From NCBI GenBank assembly GCA_032718475.1, contig JAUCBJ010002725.1, forward strand, positions 1 to 20,037: a stretch of DNA of 20,037 bases. The letters are read 5' to 3'. The notes beneath the pieces are model-generated. The model searched no databases, was not told the origin of the DNA, and saw only the letters and a program-made list of their open reading frames with translations. The stretch comes from Nemertoderma westbladi (taxonomy: Eukaryota; Xenacoelomorpha; Nemertodermatida; Nemertodermatidae). The position numbers and the translations under genes are program-made. This document shows positions 8,171 to 18,150 of this stretch, in pieces; the stretch's first letter is position 1, and each line of letters starts with the position of its first letter.

Positions 8171-9290
8171 ATTGAAAATTACGTTGTAAAATAGCCCGGG
8201 CCAGACGTTAAACTAAAACAAATAAATTAATTACACCTAAATTCAATACAGCAATCCCAATTTATTATGTGAAAATCCTTGGCTAACATTATTGGAAATT
8301 ATTATATTTCCCTGCAGTGGAATTAATATAATTTGTTTTCATCAGTTACCTTATTTATCGGCAATTCTTTGATGTATTTACAAATTTGATGAGACTTCTA
8401 GTCACCGAGATATAGCAATTAATGTGTAACACGCCAGTATAAATATTACCCATTTCCCATTGAATCACAGCTTCTTGTGAAATTAATTAAATTATTCTGG
8501 AATATCACTAATTCGCTAATTACTCTTCCCTACTGTTCCTTTTGTTTGGCTTTTTGTTATGCAAATTAACAAGGTAATATATAGAAGACAAAATATTTGG
8601 ATCGGATTGATTGCAAAAATACTTATGGAATAACAACTATTTAATTGAATTCTTATTGTTTCTATTTTTTTTTAGTAATTTAAATAAAACATGTACTTTT
8701 AATTTATTACTTTCTGTGAATATTTATTATTCACAGTGAGGTTTATACTATAACCAATTATTTATTATGAGCTAACAGTTGAATGCTTGTCAATTGACAG
8801 CCCGGATGTAGTTATTTAAAAGTTGAAAGCTCATGAGGTGACCAGGGCCTTACTTTAAAAAAAGGTCACGACCACGTCAAGGCGGGTCCATGCGACAGGT
8901 ATTTTGATAAAAGTAATTACCAACTCACAAAGAGAGCTAATTGAGTTGGTTGGATTATCAAAGGTAACTTGTGGAGGAATAGAGGAAGTTCCCACTGAGC
9001 TGTGACGTCCATTACAGTTGGTGGTCCCTCTATTAAATTTACTCTACAGTCTTAAATAATCTAATCGTTTTTATTCATTAAACACCTAAATGGATATAAT
9101 GGATTCCAGCTATTACTGTATTAGTAGGCCTATACACTTATAAATGATTATTTCCAACGTGGTTTTTCCTTACAGCCTAAATGCCATCAGCCCTGGATTA
9201 TCGCATTTTAGAGACGCAACCCCTCAAATTTGGCAATGTTTTGTTAAATATATCCGACTTTCTGCTGTTATATTTCACTTTGCAGTTACC
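8171..9290. other. Non-coding stretch, nothing identified
   Basis: AT-rich with no convincing gene. There is a small hairpin at about 8716-8738 (CTGTGAATA/TATTCACAG), and an AGGTGACCAGG word at about 8836 that resembles an hAT end but lacks a partner. 9256-9290 is the inverted counterpart of the sequence flanking MITE A. Confidence 0.5.
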
Positions 9291-9511
9291 CCCATGTGAA
9301 GAATATCAGATTTTCACCAAAAACACAGGTTACAGAAGGGCTGAATCTAACCAAAACAATAAACGAATTAGTATATGTATAGGTTAAAAGATAGAAATAA
9401 GCGCTATAAAACACTTAAGACTTAATAACAAGAAATTTCAAAAAATACACATTCTTCATATAATAATATAATTTCGACCGAAAACTGAAAACATGGCATT
9501 CTTCACATGGG
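9291..9511 (-). mobile_element. MITE B, 221 bp, inverted relative of MITE A
   Basis: Read on the minus strand it aligns with 4694-4914 over the whole length, including CGTTTATTGTTTTGGTTAGA and the terminal words. It has the same 221-bp length but many substitutions. Its terminal repeats are imperfect (CCCATGTGAAGAATATCAG and GGCATTCTTCACATGGG), so it is the older copy. Homology continues about 34 bp beyond its inner end. Confidence 0.8.
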
Positions 9512-9760
9512 CGTCAAATTTGTATATACATAATATAGGGATGTCCCGGAATCGATATTTTGATTCCGGCCGGAACCGGAACCGGAATTCAACATGCCGG
9601 AATATTCCGGCCGGAACCGGAATTTTCTATAATTAGTGAAATATACTAAATGACCCATAAAACTTTATTATATTTTTTTGTGAAAGAAATTTTTTTTTAT
9701 TTCTAAAGCTAAGTTTGATAATGAGATGAATCAGAACCTTGGGGGAATTAACGTGGGTGG

Positions 9761-9790
9761 AGGGGAGAATGGCCTGGCCCATTCTCCCCT
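9761..9790. repeat. 12-bp inverted repeat
   Basis: AGGGGAGAATGG (9761-9772) pairs exactly with CCATTCTCCCCT (9779-9790) across a 6-bp spacer. It lies inside the second hAT-like element and may be the worn end of another insertion. Confidence 0.7.
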
Positions 9791-10336
9791 ATTATGGGGA
9801 CGGGATGGTACTTCGGCCTTAAACGACAGGGAATTCAATATTTTTTTTTTCGTAATATCTTATATTATTTATATTCTTTCTAAAATCTATAACCTTGGCC
9901 AACAGTTAGGTTTTTAGCATTTAGACTCATACCTAAAAACCGACGTTAACAACAACCTACGGTTTCTCGCCATTAGGTCCGTTGTTGCAATATCCTGGTG
10001 TCTTTAAGGGAAATGAGCATGTTACAGTGACATGTTATTCGAACCAAAACAATAAACGAGGCCAATAGTACATGTTACAGTTTAATTATTGCTGAGAATA
10101 AATAGATTTATGGTAAGAAATATTGTATTGTGTAATATTGTATTTGTATCCAAGTAACATAAAGGACTCCCATGGAAATAAGCTGGAAATCTTTAGGGGT
10201 AATCCTATATGTTACTTTAAAATAAAATAATAAACTGGTAAACTTAAAAATAAAATAATTTAAAATCAATGTAAAATATTGTAAGATCAATCTAAAAACG
10301 CCATTTTATAAGCAAATTGGAAAAACAACTCGTTAA

Positions 10337-10687
10337 GGCCGGTGCTCCACTGGTAAGTAAGTCTTAGTCAGAATTAATTATGGAACACATTGATTTCAAT
10401 GGGAGCGTCTCCGCTGGTAAATCGTTAAGTGTACGACCTATGAGTCGAAAGTGATTATGTCCCATGTTCCATCTTTTGACATATGAATCATGTGTTATAT
10501 CCGGCAAGATGCCTCTGATTGGTTACTTTGGGTATAATAAATATGCAGTAAATGTGAGACGCACCTTATATTTTTTTATCAATTGACTTATGACTTGTGT
10601 TACTAATGGAGCAAGGAGCCATTCATTTTGACATTCTGACTAAGACAAAATCTTCGACGAAGACGACTTACCAGTGGAGCACGGGCC
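10337..10687. mobile_element. Harbinger-like MITE, 351 bp, TAA target duplication
   Basis: The left end GGCCGGTGCTCCACTGGTAA (from 10337) and the right end, read in reverse complement (GGCCCGTGCTCCACTGGTAA), match at 19 of 20 positions. The pairing resumes with GTCTTAGTCAGAAT after a short insertion. TAA lies on both outer sides (10334-10336 and 10688-10690). A 3-bp TAA/TTA duplication is typical of PIF/Harbinger elements. It has no coding capacity and sits inside the larger hAT-like element, so it inserted later. Confidence 0.78.
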
Positions 10688-10940
10688 TAATGATGCATTT
10701 CATAAAATATCTTCAGAACGACAAATGGTTTAAGCGTAAATTAAGAGAGGTTATTGTGAATTGTATATGAATACTACAGTAAGTAGTGTAACACATGGTG
10801 GGACCATTTTAGTTTGATTACCAGGTGAAATGATTTTGGAAATGTGTTACATATGTCATATACTCATCAAGTTTTGACTGCATTCACTTTAATAAACAGG
10901 GTGGCTGTGAATTTTCCCTCGTTACATAGGTTTGTTAGGT

Positions 10941-11012
10941 TCCACCTTGGTGTAGTGGTTGCATTGATTTCCAATCTATCTGGAGGTCGTGGGTTCGATC
11001 CCTGCAGGTAGG
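10941..11012 (+). repeat. tRNA-Gly-like sequence, probably a SINE head
   Basis: 72 bases with an A-box-like TGGTGTAGTGG and a B box GGGTTCGATCCC. The inferred anticodon is TCC with T33 and a purine at 37, as in glycine tRNA. The acceptor stem pairs at about 5 of 7 positions and the anticodon stem at 4 of 5, and the T stem has a mismatch, so a working tRNA is unlikely. Non-tRNA sequence continues to about 11100, which suggests a SINE. No clear target duplication was found. Confidence 0.6.
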
Positions 11013-11365
11013 TGGGCCAAGGCTGCTTTCGCACGAATGGTTTGAAGTGGCTAACCAGGGGGCATCTATGTCTTGCATCTTTAAATATTAGCTCTAACGG
11101 TCGAAGAACACTTTATTTAAATTATTTTTTTACACGTGTTGAAAAGTATCTTAAAATAATTGGTAATAATGTTTAAAAAATTTATAAATGTTGATAATAT
11201 TTTAACAACTAATTGCAACTATCAAACTAGTTAGGAACCTGGTAATTCCGGTAAAATTCCGGCCGGAATTGACCCCATTCCGGCAATTCCGGCCGGAACC
11301 GGAATCGGGCAAAAACCACCGGAATTCCGGCCGGAACGGAATTCCGGGACATCCCTATACATACT

Positions 11366-13812
11366 CTTCTTAGTTTTGCTTGGGTGAGTCTGAATTTCGT
11401 CGACAAAGGCTTTGTAAAAACGAATGGAAAAGTGCATCCAAGCATACTGAAGATTGCATCCATCGCACAATAGCTTGATTTGTTCTTAACCTATAAATTT
11501 AACAAATCATTTATTTACGAAACAATATTTGATTATTATTGACTTACACCACACGCTAGGAAAATATGATTATTATGCCAGCTGGCTTGTACAAATATAT
11601 TTTAATGCCGAATTAAATAAGCCAATATAAATAATTTACTGTTTAACAAATATTATAAATAAGCACCGTATTTATTTGGTTAAATTTAGAACACTAGGTA
11701 GACCACACGGAATACCGGTTCAACTAAAGCTGCTCCATTAGAGGTAAGTAATATATAAGTATAACAATTTAGTGGACAACATAGGAAGTAACAAGGAGAA
11801 GGAGGGCCGAGCAAACACTGTGGTAAATGGGTTAAAAATATGTTGCAAATAAATAGACTGCGAAAAACAAAATGTCTAGGTTGCAAAAATCGTAGGTGGA
11901 AAAATGACACATACGGTTACAACTTAAAAATATAGAGGCCCAATAAAACATACATTTCTGGAAAATAAAAATTCATTAACAGTGACATGTTTCTATGGTT
12001 TTAGCTAGGTGAAACACTGGAAATAATATGTGGGGCGAGCCACGAGAGTAAGCGAGCTTAGCATACGGGTACCACTAAATCAATCGGTGTGTCTGTTATT
12101 CTGTCGTATCCAAATTTAAACGTTAATAACATGAAATCTAACCAAACTTGATAGACACACGTCATGTTGTTTGGCAAAAAAGATATAATCATTTATACTT
12201 AAAAATTATACAACTGTAATCCCCATTCCCATTCCATTATAGTTTTAAATTAGTTCAATTGCTTTAAGAAATGTGTTTTTAATTGATCTAAACTTAATAA
12301 ACTTATTAAAATTCCTTGTCTATCCACAACCTAATATACTTCCAGCTCTCCCATTCCATGGCGTTGCTTGCTATTGTCTAGCTGGGAACCAGTCCAACCA
12401 GTCCCACATCACGACAGTAGCCAGACTAATAAGCGTTACTTATTGTTTATCTCGCAAAATGATTGCCTGAGTATTTAATCGGGATGCTTTATAATAATGA
12501 GCTAAATAATTTCGTTGAGGGTTGAGGCGCTAACAAGACATATTAATATTTCAGTATCAATACTATCGGCATAAGGTGTTTTAATATTTCTTACAAATTG
12601 GGTCGCCTCCACGCCTAAAATATATAAAAATTACTTTTAAAACAAAAATTATTTCGTGATAGAATAGCTCAAAGTAATTTGTAACATTACAAATAAATAA
12701 TTGTATCTCATATCTGACCTTCAGTGTCCAATTTATAATTTACTATTGACTGCAGGGCTTACTTAATTAGCTAATTCAATAATCAACAACTACTATTCAA
12801 CAAATATTATACAACAGCGTTCAGGTTTCAATTACGTGACGGATTTACCAAAAAGTCCGGACCGGGATATTAGGTACATTTTTCGACTGGATCCCAATTA
12901 TTCAGGATCCCATTTTTTCCACTAAATAAAGACGAACACACAAATAAGACGGGAACAAACAGTGTAGTAGATTACAAATAAATACCGTATGATTAATAAT
13001 GATGTAATAATTAAGTAATAGCATAATAATATAACAACATTTACAAAGAAACTCCAATAAACTAAAATTGATTGACAACAATGCGATTTTTTTTAAATTT
13101 AATAATAATGAATACAAAATTACTTATTTATTCAACTAAATAATAATAAATTGCATATATGATGTACTAAGTAGAACAAACATGAGTTTACAAATGTTAC
13201 TGCGTGGGAAAAGCAATCCGATTGATATTTTAATTAAATGAAATATTTTTATTAATTTTATTAATAAAGTCTATAATTACATCTAATAATATCTACACAC
13301 AACAACATATTTATTTGCATGGAATAGACGATAGTTCTTGTTCTTCAAATAGTTTAATTTGTTTGTGTCAGTGAGATTGATAGATATTTATAGCCACATG
13401 GTAACGATTAGTTAATAGGGAGCGGTGTTAGAACGGCCTCTCGGGGAAGGATCATTGAATAAGTGCGGAATAATTAAATCGGCAGACTCAAAAACAATCA
13501 CAATAGTACGAACGAAGCTAAATGACTATGTTACTGTTAACAATATAATTATATCGCATCCTAATATTTCATACAACCGAAGGAAACAGATGTCAAATAG
13601 TTGATAAACCGCGCGATTAATTATTTTGAGGAACTGATAGTTTTAGTCTCTTAATTGATCAATTTTTTGTCACAATAATTAAAAAAAAAAAGTTTGAAAA
13701 TATTGTTCGGGGTGTTATTTTAAAAAATTTTTCAAAAAAAGGCTTAATTTACGAATGAAAACTACGGATGTTTAGCTACGATACTCAGCCGTGAGACGCT
13801 CGGGTTGGTCAC
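11366..13812. other. Non-coding stretch between the hAT-like element and XPR1
   Basis: No convincing gene. A minus-strand frame at about 11360-11470 (IRFYKAFVDEIQTHPSKTKK) looks slightly protein-like but is short and unrecognised. 12029-12045 (TGTGGGGCGAGCCACGA) resembles the inverted end of the 150-bp direct repeats. The part near 13812 should hold the XPR1 3' UTR; minus-strand AATAAA words lie at 13248-13253 and 13257-13262. Confidence 0.5.
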
Positions 13813-14715
13813 TCACTCATCGTCGTCGTCGCTAACGGGACACGGAACTCCGTACCTCCCGGCCAACTTAGTCGCGTACTGCGGGACCCTGGCAGTCCCG
13901 TAGTCCACGTACCGGTTGTAGACGCCGTCCTGGTTGTCCATCATCGCGTTGAGAGTCTCCTGGTCGTCGCCCTCCAGCGGCGTCACCGAGATGTCCCGAA
14001 CGGCGCGGAACTGACCGCAGTTGTTGAGGTGCTCGTTCTCGAGACGGATAAAGTTCCAACAGAACCGTCGCCAAACCTCGAAGAAACCGAAGATGGGGGC
14101 GAGAATGTCGGCGTCGACGAACCCGAACCACCGCCAGATACTGAGGTTGACGATAGGGAAGAAGCGGATAACGGAGTTCTGGACCATCGCGAAATAGTAG
14201 AACCCCTGGGAGTAGATGATCTCCTCTCGAAGGAATTTGTTTTCTCCGCTGAAGGTTTGAAGGAGTCCCCAGTCCATCTTGAGGTCCCACGTTAGTGTGT
14301 AACAGGAACTTATTAGCGCGCTGATCACCCAGAAGGTAAAGAAGGTCGTCTCGCTGCCATGGTTACCGGCCTCTCGGGCGCCCGCCGCGAGGCTCTGGGA
14401 GATGACAACGAAGAACGTCGTTGAGTATTTACCGGCGTTGACGAGATGGGGGAACGCCTTCCGAGTGTCGCGGTACCGACGGACGCACTGCGCGAACCGG
14501 AACCACGCCGGGAGGCAGTGCACCAGGGACCGGATACCGTAGCCGTAGGCGTAGCTGGAGCAACGGCGGGACTCGCCGTCGGTGGCCCGGTTGTCGGAGT
14601 CCCTGTCCACCGCGTTCCCATAGATACAGTAGAAACAGATTAGGAAATAGGCGTCGGTGAATACCGGGACTAAAGAGTTGAGTTGGTCGGCGAGCCAAAA
14701 GTCGGGGAAATTCAC
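13813..14715 (-). CDS. XPR1: XPR1-type phosphate exporter, exon 2 (EXS domain, C-terminal 300 residues)
   Basis: XPR1 is a plasma-membrane phosphate exporter; the EXS domain forms the transport core with the preceding helices. The exon starts after a TTTTCAG acceptor (AG at 14717-14716) and joins in phase 0 to exon 1, giving FFK-VNFPDFW. It ends at TGA (13815-13813) after an acidic SDDDDE tail. EXS hallmarks, numbered in the joined 713-residue protein, are FPDFWLADQLNSL (about 416-428), RRYRDTRKAFPHLVNAGKYS (about 492-511), SSCYTLTWDLKMDWGL (about 549-564), ENKFLREEI (about 571-579) and RLENEHLNNCGQFRAVRDIS (about 637-656). The exon is much richer in G+C than its AT-rich surroundings. The C-terminal tail is shorter and different from the human one, as is common. 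Confidence 0.96.
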   Translation of the reverse strand: MNFPDFWLADQLNSLVPVFTDAYFLICFYCIYGNAVDRDSDNRATDGESRRCSSYAYGYGIRSLVHCLPAWFRFAQCVRRYRDTRKAFPHLVNAGKYSTTFFVVISQSLAAGAREAGNHGSETTFFTFWVISALISSCYTLTWDLKMDWGLLQTFSGENKFLREEIIYSQGFYYFAMVQNSVIRFFPIVNLSIWRWFGFVDADILAPIFGFFEVWRRFCWNFIRLENEHLNNCGQFRAVRDISVTPLEGDDQETLNAMMDNQDGVYNRYVDYGTARVPQYATKLAGRYGVPCPVSDDDDE

Positions 14716-14765
14716 CTGAAAATTAATTAATGAATTGACAACGTCACAGTAATATGTGGGAGTGA

Positions 14766-14787
14766 GGGGGGGGGGGGGGGGGGGGGG
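14766..14787 (+). repeat. Poly-G tract 3 (in XPR1 intron)
   Basis: 22 consecutive G on the plus strand, so a C-run in the XPR1 transcript. It lies about 50 bases upstream of the exon 2 acceptor and may extend the pyrimidine-rich region there. Confidence 0.93.
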
Positions 14788-15182
14788 CACTACGCAATCT
14801 TTAATAATAAATATATTTATTTATACATCATGTAAAAAAAAAATGCACAATGGCGCAGCTGTATATTCTCAGACGGTAATTTATTTCCTCTGTAACTTCA
14901 ACTTGTTCATTATTATTAATTAATCCCCTTTCTACTTTGACACAATAATAAGATATACAGGTAACGGTAAAACAGTTCTATAAACTGATATATCATGACG
15001 GTCTCTTTCTATGTATAACATAAGTGCCGTCATTGATTAATTACTATTTAACCAACCACGCACTGTGTTTATTACCTACTACTAATACTTACTATCCATT
15101 CATTCATATTTATTGGTTATATTTAACCGAAATTTATTCAAATTTAATTACTTTATCGAAATTTATTTACATTTTATTAAGT

Positions 15183-15239
15183 GCCGACATCGTATGGGGT
15201 TTGGATGAGTTGTATTTCCAAATCCCATACGGTTTCAGC
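15183..15239. ncRNA. Pre-miRNA-like hairpin in the XPR1 intron (candidate)
   Basis: The arms 15183-15205 and 15217-15239 pair over 23 positions with two mismatches and two G-U pairs, around an 11-base loop. The central 15 pairs (CGTATGGGGTTTGGA with TCCAAATCCCATACG) are continuous. Arm length and loop size fit a Dicer substrate. The flanking lower stem is weak, which counts against canonical Drosha processing. The plus strand is antisense to XPR1, and either strand could fold. It could also be a small inverted-repeat relic. Confidence 0.35.
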
Positions 15240-15558
15240 TCAGCACTACCACAGAGCCATATCAACAGCTCGACTCTGAAGAACAACTTAACCTCATTGG
15301 AGTTGGACGATCAATACTGCAAATTACCAATCACTAATAATTATTATTCATCTTTTATTATCTTGAACTTCCTTTAATAAAAAAATAAAAATGGAGGCAG
15401 ATCAGTCGGGACTAACTCCATCCATCCATCTACCCGATGTTGGATTGGTTTATTGGAAATTGACAGGTGTAATAAATGATAAATGGTCAAAATAAATAAA
15501 TAATGGCTGAATAAATATTTGTGGATGTAGAACATCGATACAGACAACGAATGCCTAC

Positions 15559-16797
15559 CTTAAAGAAGGGCGCTGCTACGATTCTGCCAAGAATCCTAAG
15601 GAGCCAGACTCTGGCTTTGTAGTAGAAGATCTTAATCGGGTTAACAACGAAAACAATGAGGAAAAAAACGAGAGTTAGGGGGAAAACGGATCGGGGAAGT
15701 CCGAGGTAAGAGGAGTAACTGAAGAGGAAGACGAGGATACTTAGAGCCCAGATGGAGAGACAGCAAGCCGAGACCTCCAGAAGGTCCTGATGGGACAGAT
15801 GGTTGCGAGGGTCAACCTCGAAGATTAGGATGTGGTTGACACCAGAGGAACGCCAGCCATACATGTTGATACCAATGAATAGAAGCATGAGAAGGGCGAA
15901 CAGACTGCCGCGATAGACGCGCATGGCACGACGCCACTGGTTGGACAGCAGACAGACGGACCGCTCCGTCTGGGTGGCGTTGTCTGCGGCTGGGGAGTCG
16001 CAGTCGGTGGTAACGATGCGGATCTGAGTGACGATGAGGATGACAACGATAACGAATAGAACCAACAGAATTCCCGAGAATAGACCGATCCTGAAAGTCG
16101 TCCAGATAGACTGTTTGGCGGAAAGGGGTGGAACACGCAGGCGTTTCATCGCTTTCTGTCGATTCCCGTTCTCAAGATCATTGATGTAGTTATTCTCTAC
16201 GTCGGAGATCAGCCCTTCAACCTTCTTGTTGGTAAAGAAGATAGAAGATTCGATCTTATCGACTCGGTAATCTCTACCGCGGTCAGTTTCTAGTAATTTG
16301 TCGTGTTTTTTGAGAATCTTTCTGAATCCCGTAAAGTTCAAAGATTGGTAGTTTTGCAGGAGGATGAGGAACAGGTAGAACTCCTGGAAGGCGAGTTTAA
16401 GGTCGTTGACCTTGCGGGTATGGCTGCTCAGCAGCTTGTGTTGTTCGTCCGTCTGGAATAAACTTCCTCTCCGATGGAGTAGACGAACTCGTCTCACTGT
16501 GTTGCCAGATTTGGAAAGCGCCACCTCGTGGCTCAGCAGGACGTAGCGGTTCTGGGCTTCAGCGAGTTTCTCCGCAAAGAAGGTGTCAATCTTGGCGAGT
16601 TCCTTGTCGCAGAAGCTGAAGAACTGCTCATCGAACTGCTCGAAGTAGCGGTTTAGCGAGTCCTCCTCGGCGATATCCAGCGCGGTAGGCGCTTCTTCCT
16701 GACCCTCGTATATCATTAGTTTCATCGTGTCGTACATTATGTATTGTTTGCGCCACTCGGGCGTGACGTGCGCCGCCAAATGTTCCGCGAACTTCAT
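15559..16797 (-). CDS. XPR1: XPR1-type phosphate exporter, exon 1 (SPX domain and first membrane helices, 413 residues)
   Basis: The start is ATG at 16797: MKFAEHLAAHVTPEWRKQYI is the conserved SPX N-terminus, so the start is secure. The SPX domain (about 1-225) senses inositol pyrophosphates. Its basic cluster is FTGFRKILKKHDK at about 155-167, with K160, K163, K164 and K167, and it closes with QKAMKRLRVPPL at about 214-225. Membrane helices follow at about 237-260, 298-313, 342-361 and 370-388. The conserved GINMYGWRSSGVNH lies at about 309-322 and NPIKIFYYKARVWLL at about 386-400. The segment TTDCDSPAADNATQTERS (about 263-280) is a likely extracellular loop and includes an N-A-T glycosylation site. 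The joined protein is 713 residues; the human one is about 696. The exon ends at AAG|GTAGGC. Fusing nearly the whole N-terminal half into one exon is unusual, since vertebrate XPR1 has many introns. Confidence 0.96.
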
Positions 16798-17660
16798 TGT
16801 TCTAACAGACTAAAGTCCAGTCCGAATTATTTTCTATATTCGATTTATTCAGTTATTTACTGCTACAAACAGACAAAGTACACACCGTTACCTACCGAGT
16901 CAGCCAGGTACTGCCTGACGGCGGCATTCAGGCATTGCAGCATTGAGCAACACATGTTACAATACTGCAATATTATGAAGGTCTATATACAATATAATAT
17001 AATTCAGTAATTGGGTCTTGAGTCTTTGGAAATATCAACAATTCCTGTATGAAAACAGGAAATTTGATCTGTGAGCTGATTGGTTAATTCACGGATCAAT
17101 ATTCCTGTAAAATCTCTAAAATAAAATATTATATTAATATATATATAAATATATAAAAAATAAAATAAAATAAATATGTATATATATTATATATAAATAT
17201 AATATATTTATATAATATTCTCTAAAATAGGGCACTTTTTATAATTTATTTTATGATAATAATATTATAAAAAAAGTTATAAAAAATTCAAACGGGATGT
17301 ATTTAATAATACCCTACTTATTAATTAACAAGTTTGCATTGCAGCATTGTATTGCATATTTATACATAAGAAATAAATGCATGCAACAATACAAAACAAA
17401 TATAATATTAATCCATACATACAAAATACTTACTGTATATAATCTACATACGTACATTCAAAAAACCAATAGTCCTAGGGCATCAACATACAGTATTATA
17501 TTGTATGTGACTAAAAACAATACCTATCTGCCTATTCATTATTCACCTACCTACTGTAGATCTGTAGAATGTACAATACAGTACAATGCTTTATACGAAT
17601 TTACAGTACATATTCAGTATTAGTCAGATATATCTACCTACAGTAGTATAATCGGCCTGC
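16798..17660. other. Upstream flank of XPR1 and AT-rich DNA
   Basis: It should contain the XPR1 5' UTR and promoter; no TATA box or initiator is convincing. Two small inverted repeats lie at about 17040-17100 (ATTCCTG/CAGGAAA and TTGATC..GATCAA). 17120-17290 is almost pure A/T with TATATA runs. CTACAGTA/TACTGTA words are frequent from about 17400 on. No gene is seen. Confidence 0.5.
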
Positions 17661-17720
17661 TGCATTGAATCTGCACATTGAGATGCTATGCCGGCTTAAC
17701 AAGAACATTTTGCCACCACT

Positions 17721-17939
17721 ATGCAATCCACAATTCCGCCACAACTCCCTATGCACCATGGCTCTCACGAGATTATCCGCATCTTCAAGGCCAGTGTCCT
17801 TTCAGAGGCATCACAAGAAAGTCATGGGCTGTCCACCATTCTTATTTTCGCCATGGGGCTGCCAAAGCACAAGATTGTCATTGTGCACAAGCTGGAAGCC
17901 TCACGCATCAAGCCTTACGGCGAAAACAATGTACTGTAA
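17721..17939 (+). CDS. Unrecognised short ORF, possible decayed coding fragment
   Basis: 72 residues, from ATG at 17721 to TAA at 17939. The latter part (GLPKHKIVIVHKLEASRIKP) and its G+C-balanced codons look more like coding sequence than the AT-rich flanks do. I recognise no domain. It has no clear splice sites or promoter and no partner exons, so it may be a fragment of a transposon or pseudogene. It is listed only because the composition shifts sharply here. Confidence 0.2.
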   Translation: MQSTIPPQLPMHHGSHEIIRIFKASVLSEASQESHGLSTILIFAMGLPKHKIVIVHKLEASRIKPYGENNVL

Positions 17940-18134
17940 TTCGGAGACGGCTTAATTCTATTGTCAAACTTGGGGGTAGCCAACGAGACACCTCCAATGT
18001 TATATACAGTAGTATCTGGTTGGACATGTGTGCATTTGTACTTGACACAGTGAACCCGACGTTGCATACTTGTGCATGTGCCATCCAGAGTCCTCAGCAG
18101 TTAGAGCCCAGCATGGACTCCCATATAGGAGTAC

Positions 18135-18150
18135 TGGAACTACTGCTACT
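18135..18150. repeat. SINE target site duplication, left (16 bp)
   Basis: TGGAACTACTGCTACT precedes the SINE body and recurs as TGGAACTACTGCTGCT at 18389-18404, with one mismatch. Confidence 0.85.

Larger units (their letters stand above)
9536..11357. mobile_element. hAT-like non-autonomous DNA transposon, 1822 bp
   Basis: The left end TAGGGATGTCCCGGAAT (9536-9552) and the right end are a perfect 17-bp inverted pair. Both are followed inward by several CCGGCCGGAA subterminal motifs (9565-9625 and 11255-11340). The flanks TACATAAT (9527-9534) and TACATACT (11358-11365) agree at 7 of 8 positions, with one extra base at the left, which suggests a worn 8-bp target duplication. No transposase frame was found. 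It carries a Harbinger-like MITE and a tRNA-derived sequence as nested insertions. Confidence 0.75.
14716..15558 (-). other. XPR1 intron (843 bp)
   Basis: Canonical donor AAG|GTAGGC (GT at 15558-15557) and acceptor TTTTCAG|GTG. It holds a 57-nt hairpin at 15183-15239, and a 22-base C-run on the transcript strand about 50-70 bases before the acceptor. The open frames inside it are not supported as exons. Confidence 0.92.

Noticed and set aside
8836-8846. Second hAT end (AGGTGACCAGG)
   Set aside because: No matching inverted end or 8-bp duplication was found nearby.
10941-11012. Functional tRNA-Gly gene
   Set aside because: Mismatches in the acceptor, anticodon and T stems and continued non-tRNA sequence point to a SINE or pseudogene.
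11227-11470. Gene fragment next to the second hAT-like element
   Set aside because: The frame crosses the element end, several frames are open at once, and no family is recognised.
13868-14698. Other long open frames overlapping XPR1 exon 2 on both strands
   Set aside because: They are shadows of G+C-rich coding sequence; only the frame with EXS motifs is supported.
15024-15377. Coding exon within the XPR1 intron
   Set aside because: The frame is AT-rich on the strand opposite to XPR1 and shows no domain; exons 1 and 2 join precisely without it.
13813-16797. A viral sequence, given the name retrovirus receptor for XPR1
   Set aside because: XPR1 is a host phosphate exporter; nothing viral is visible in this gene.
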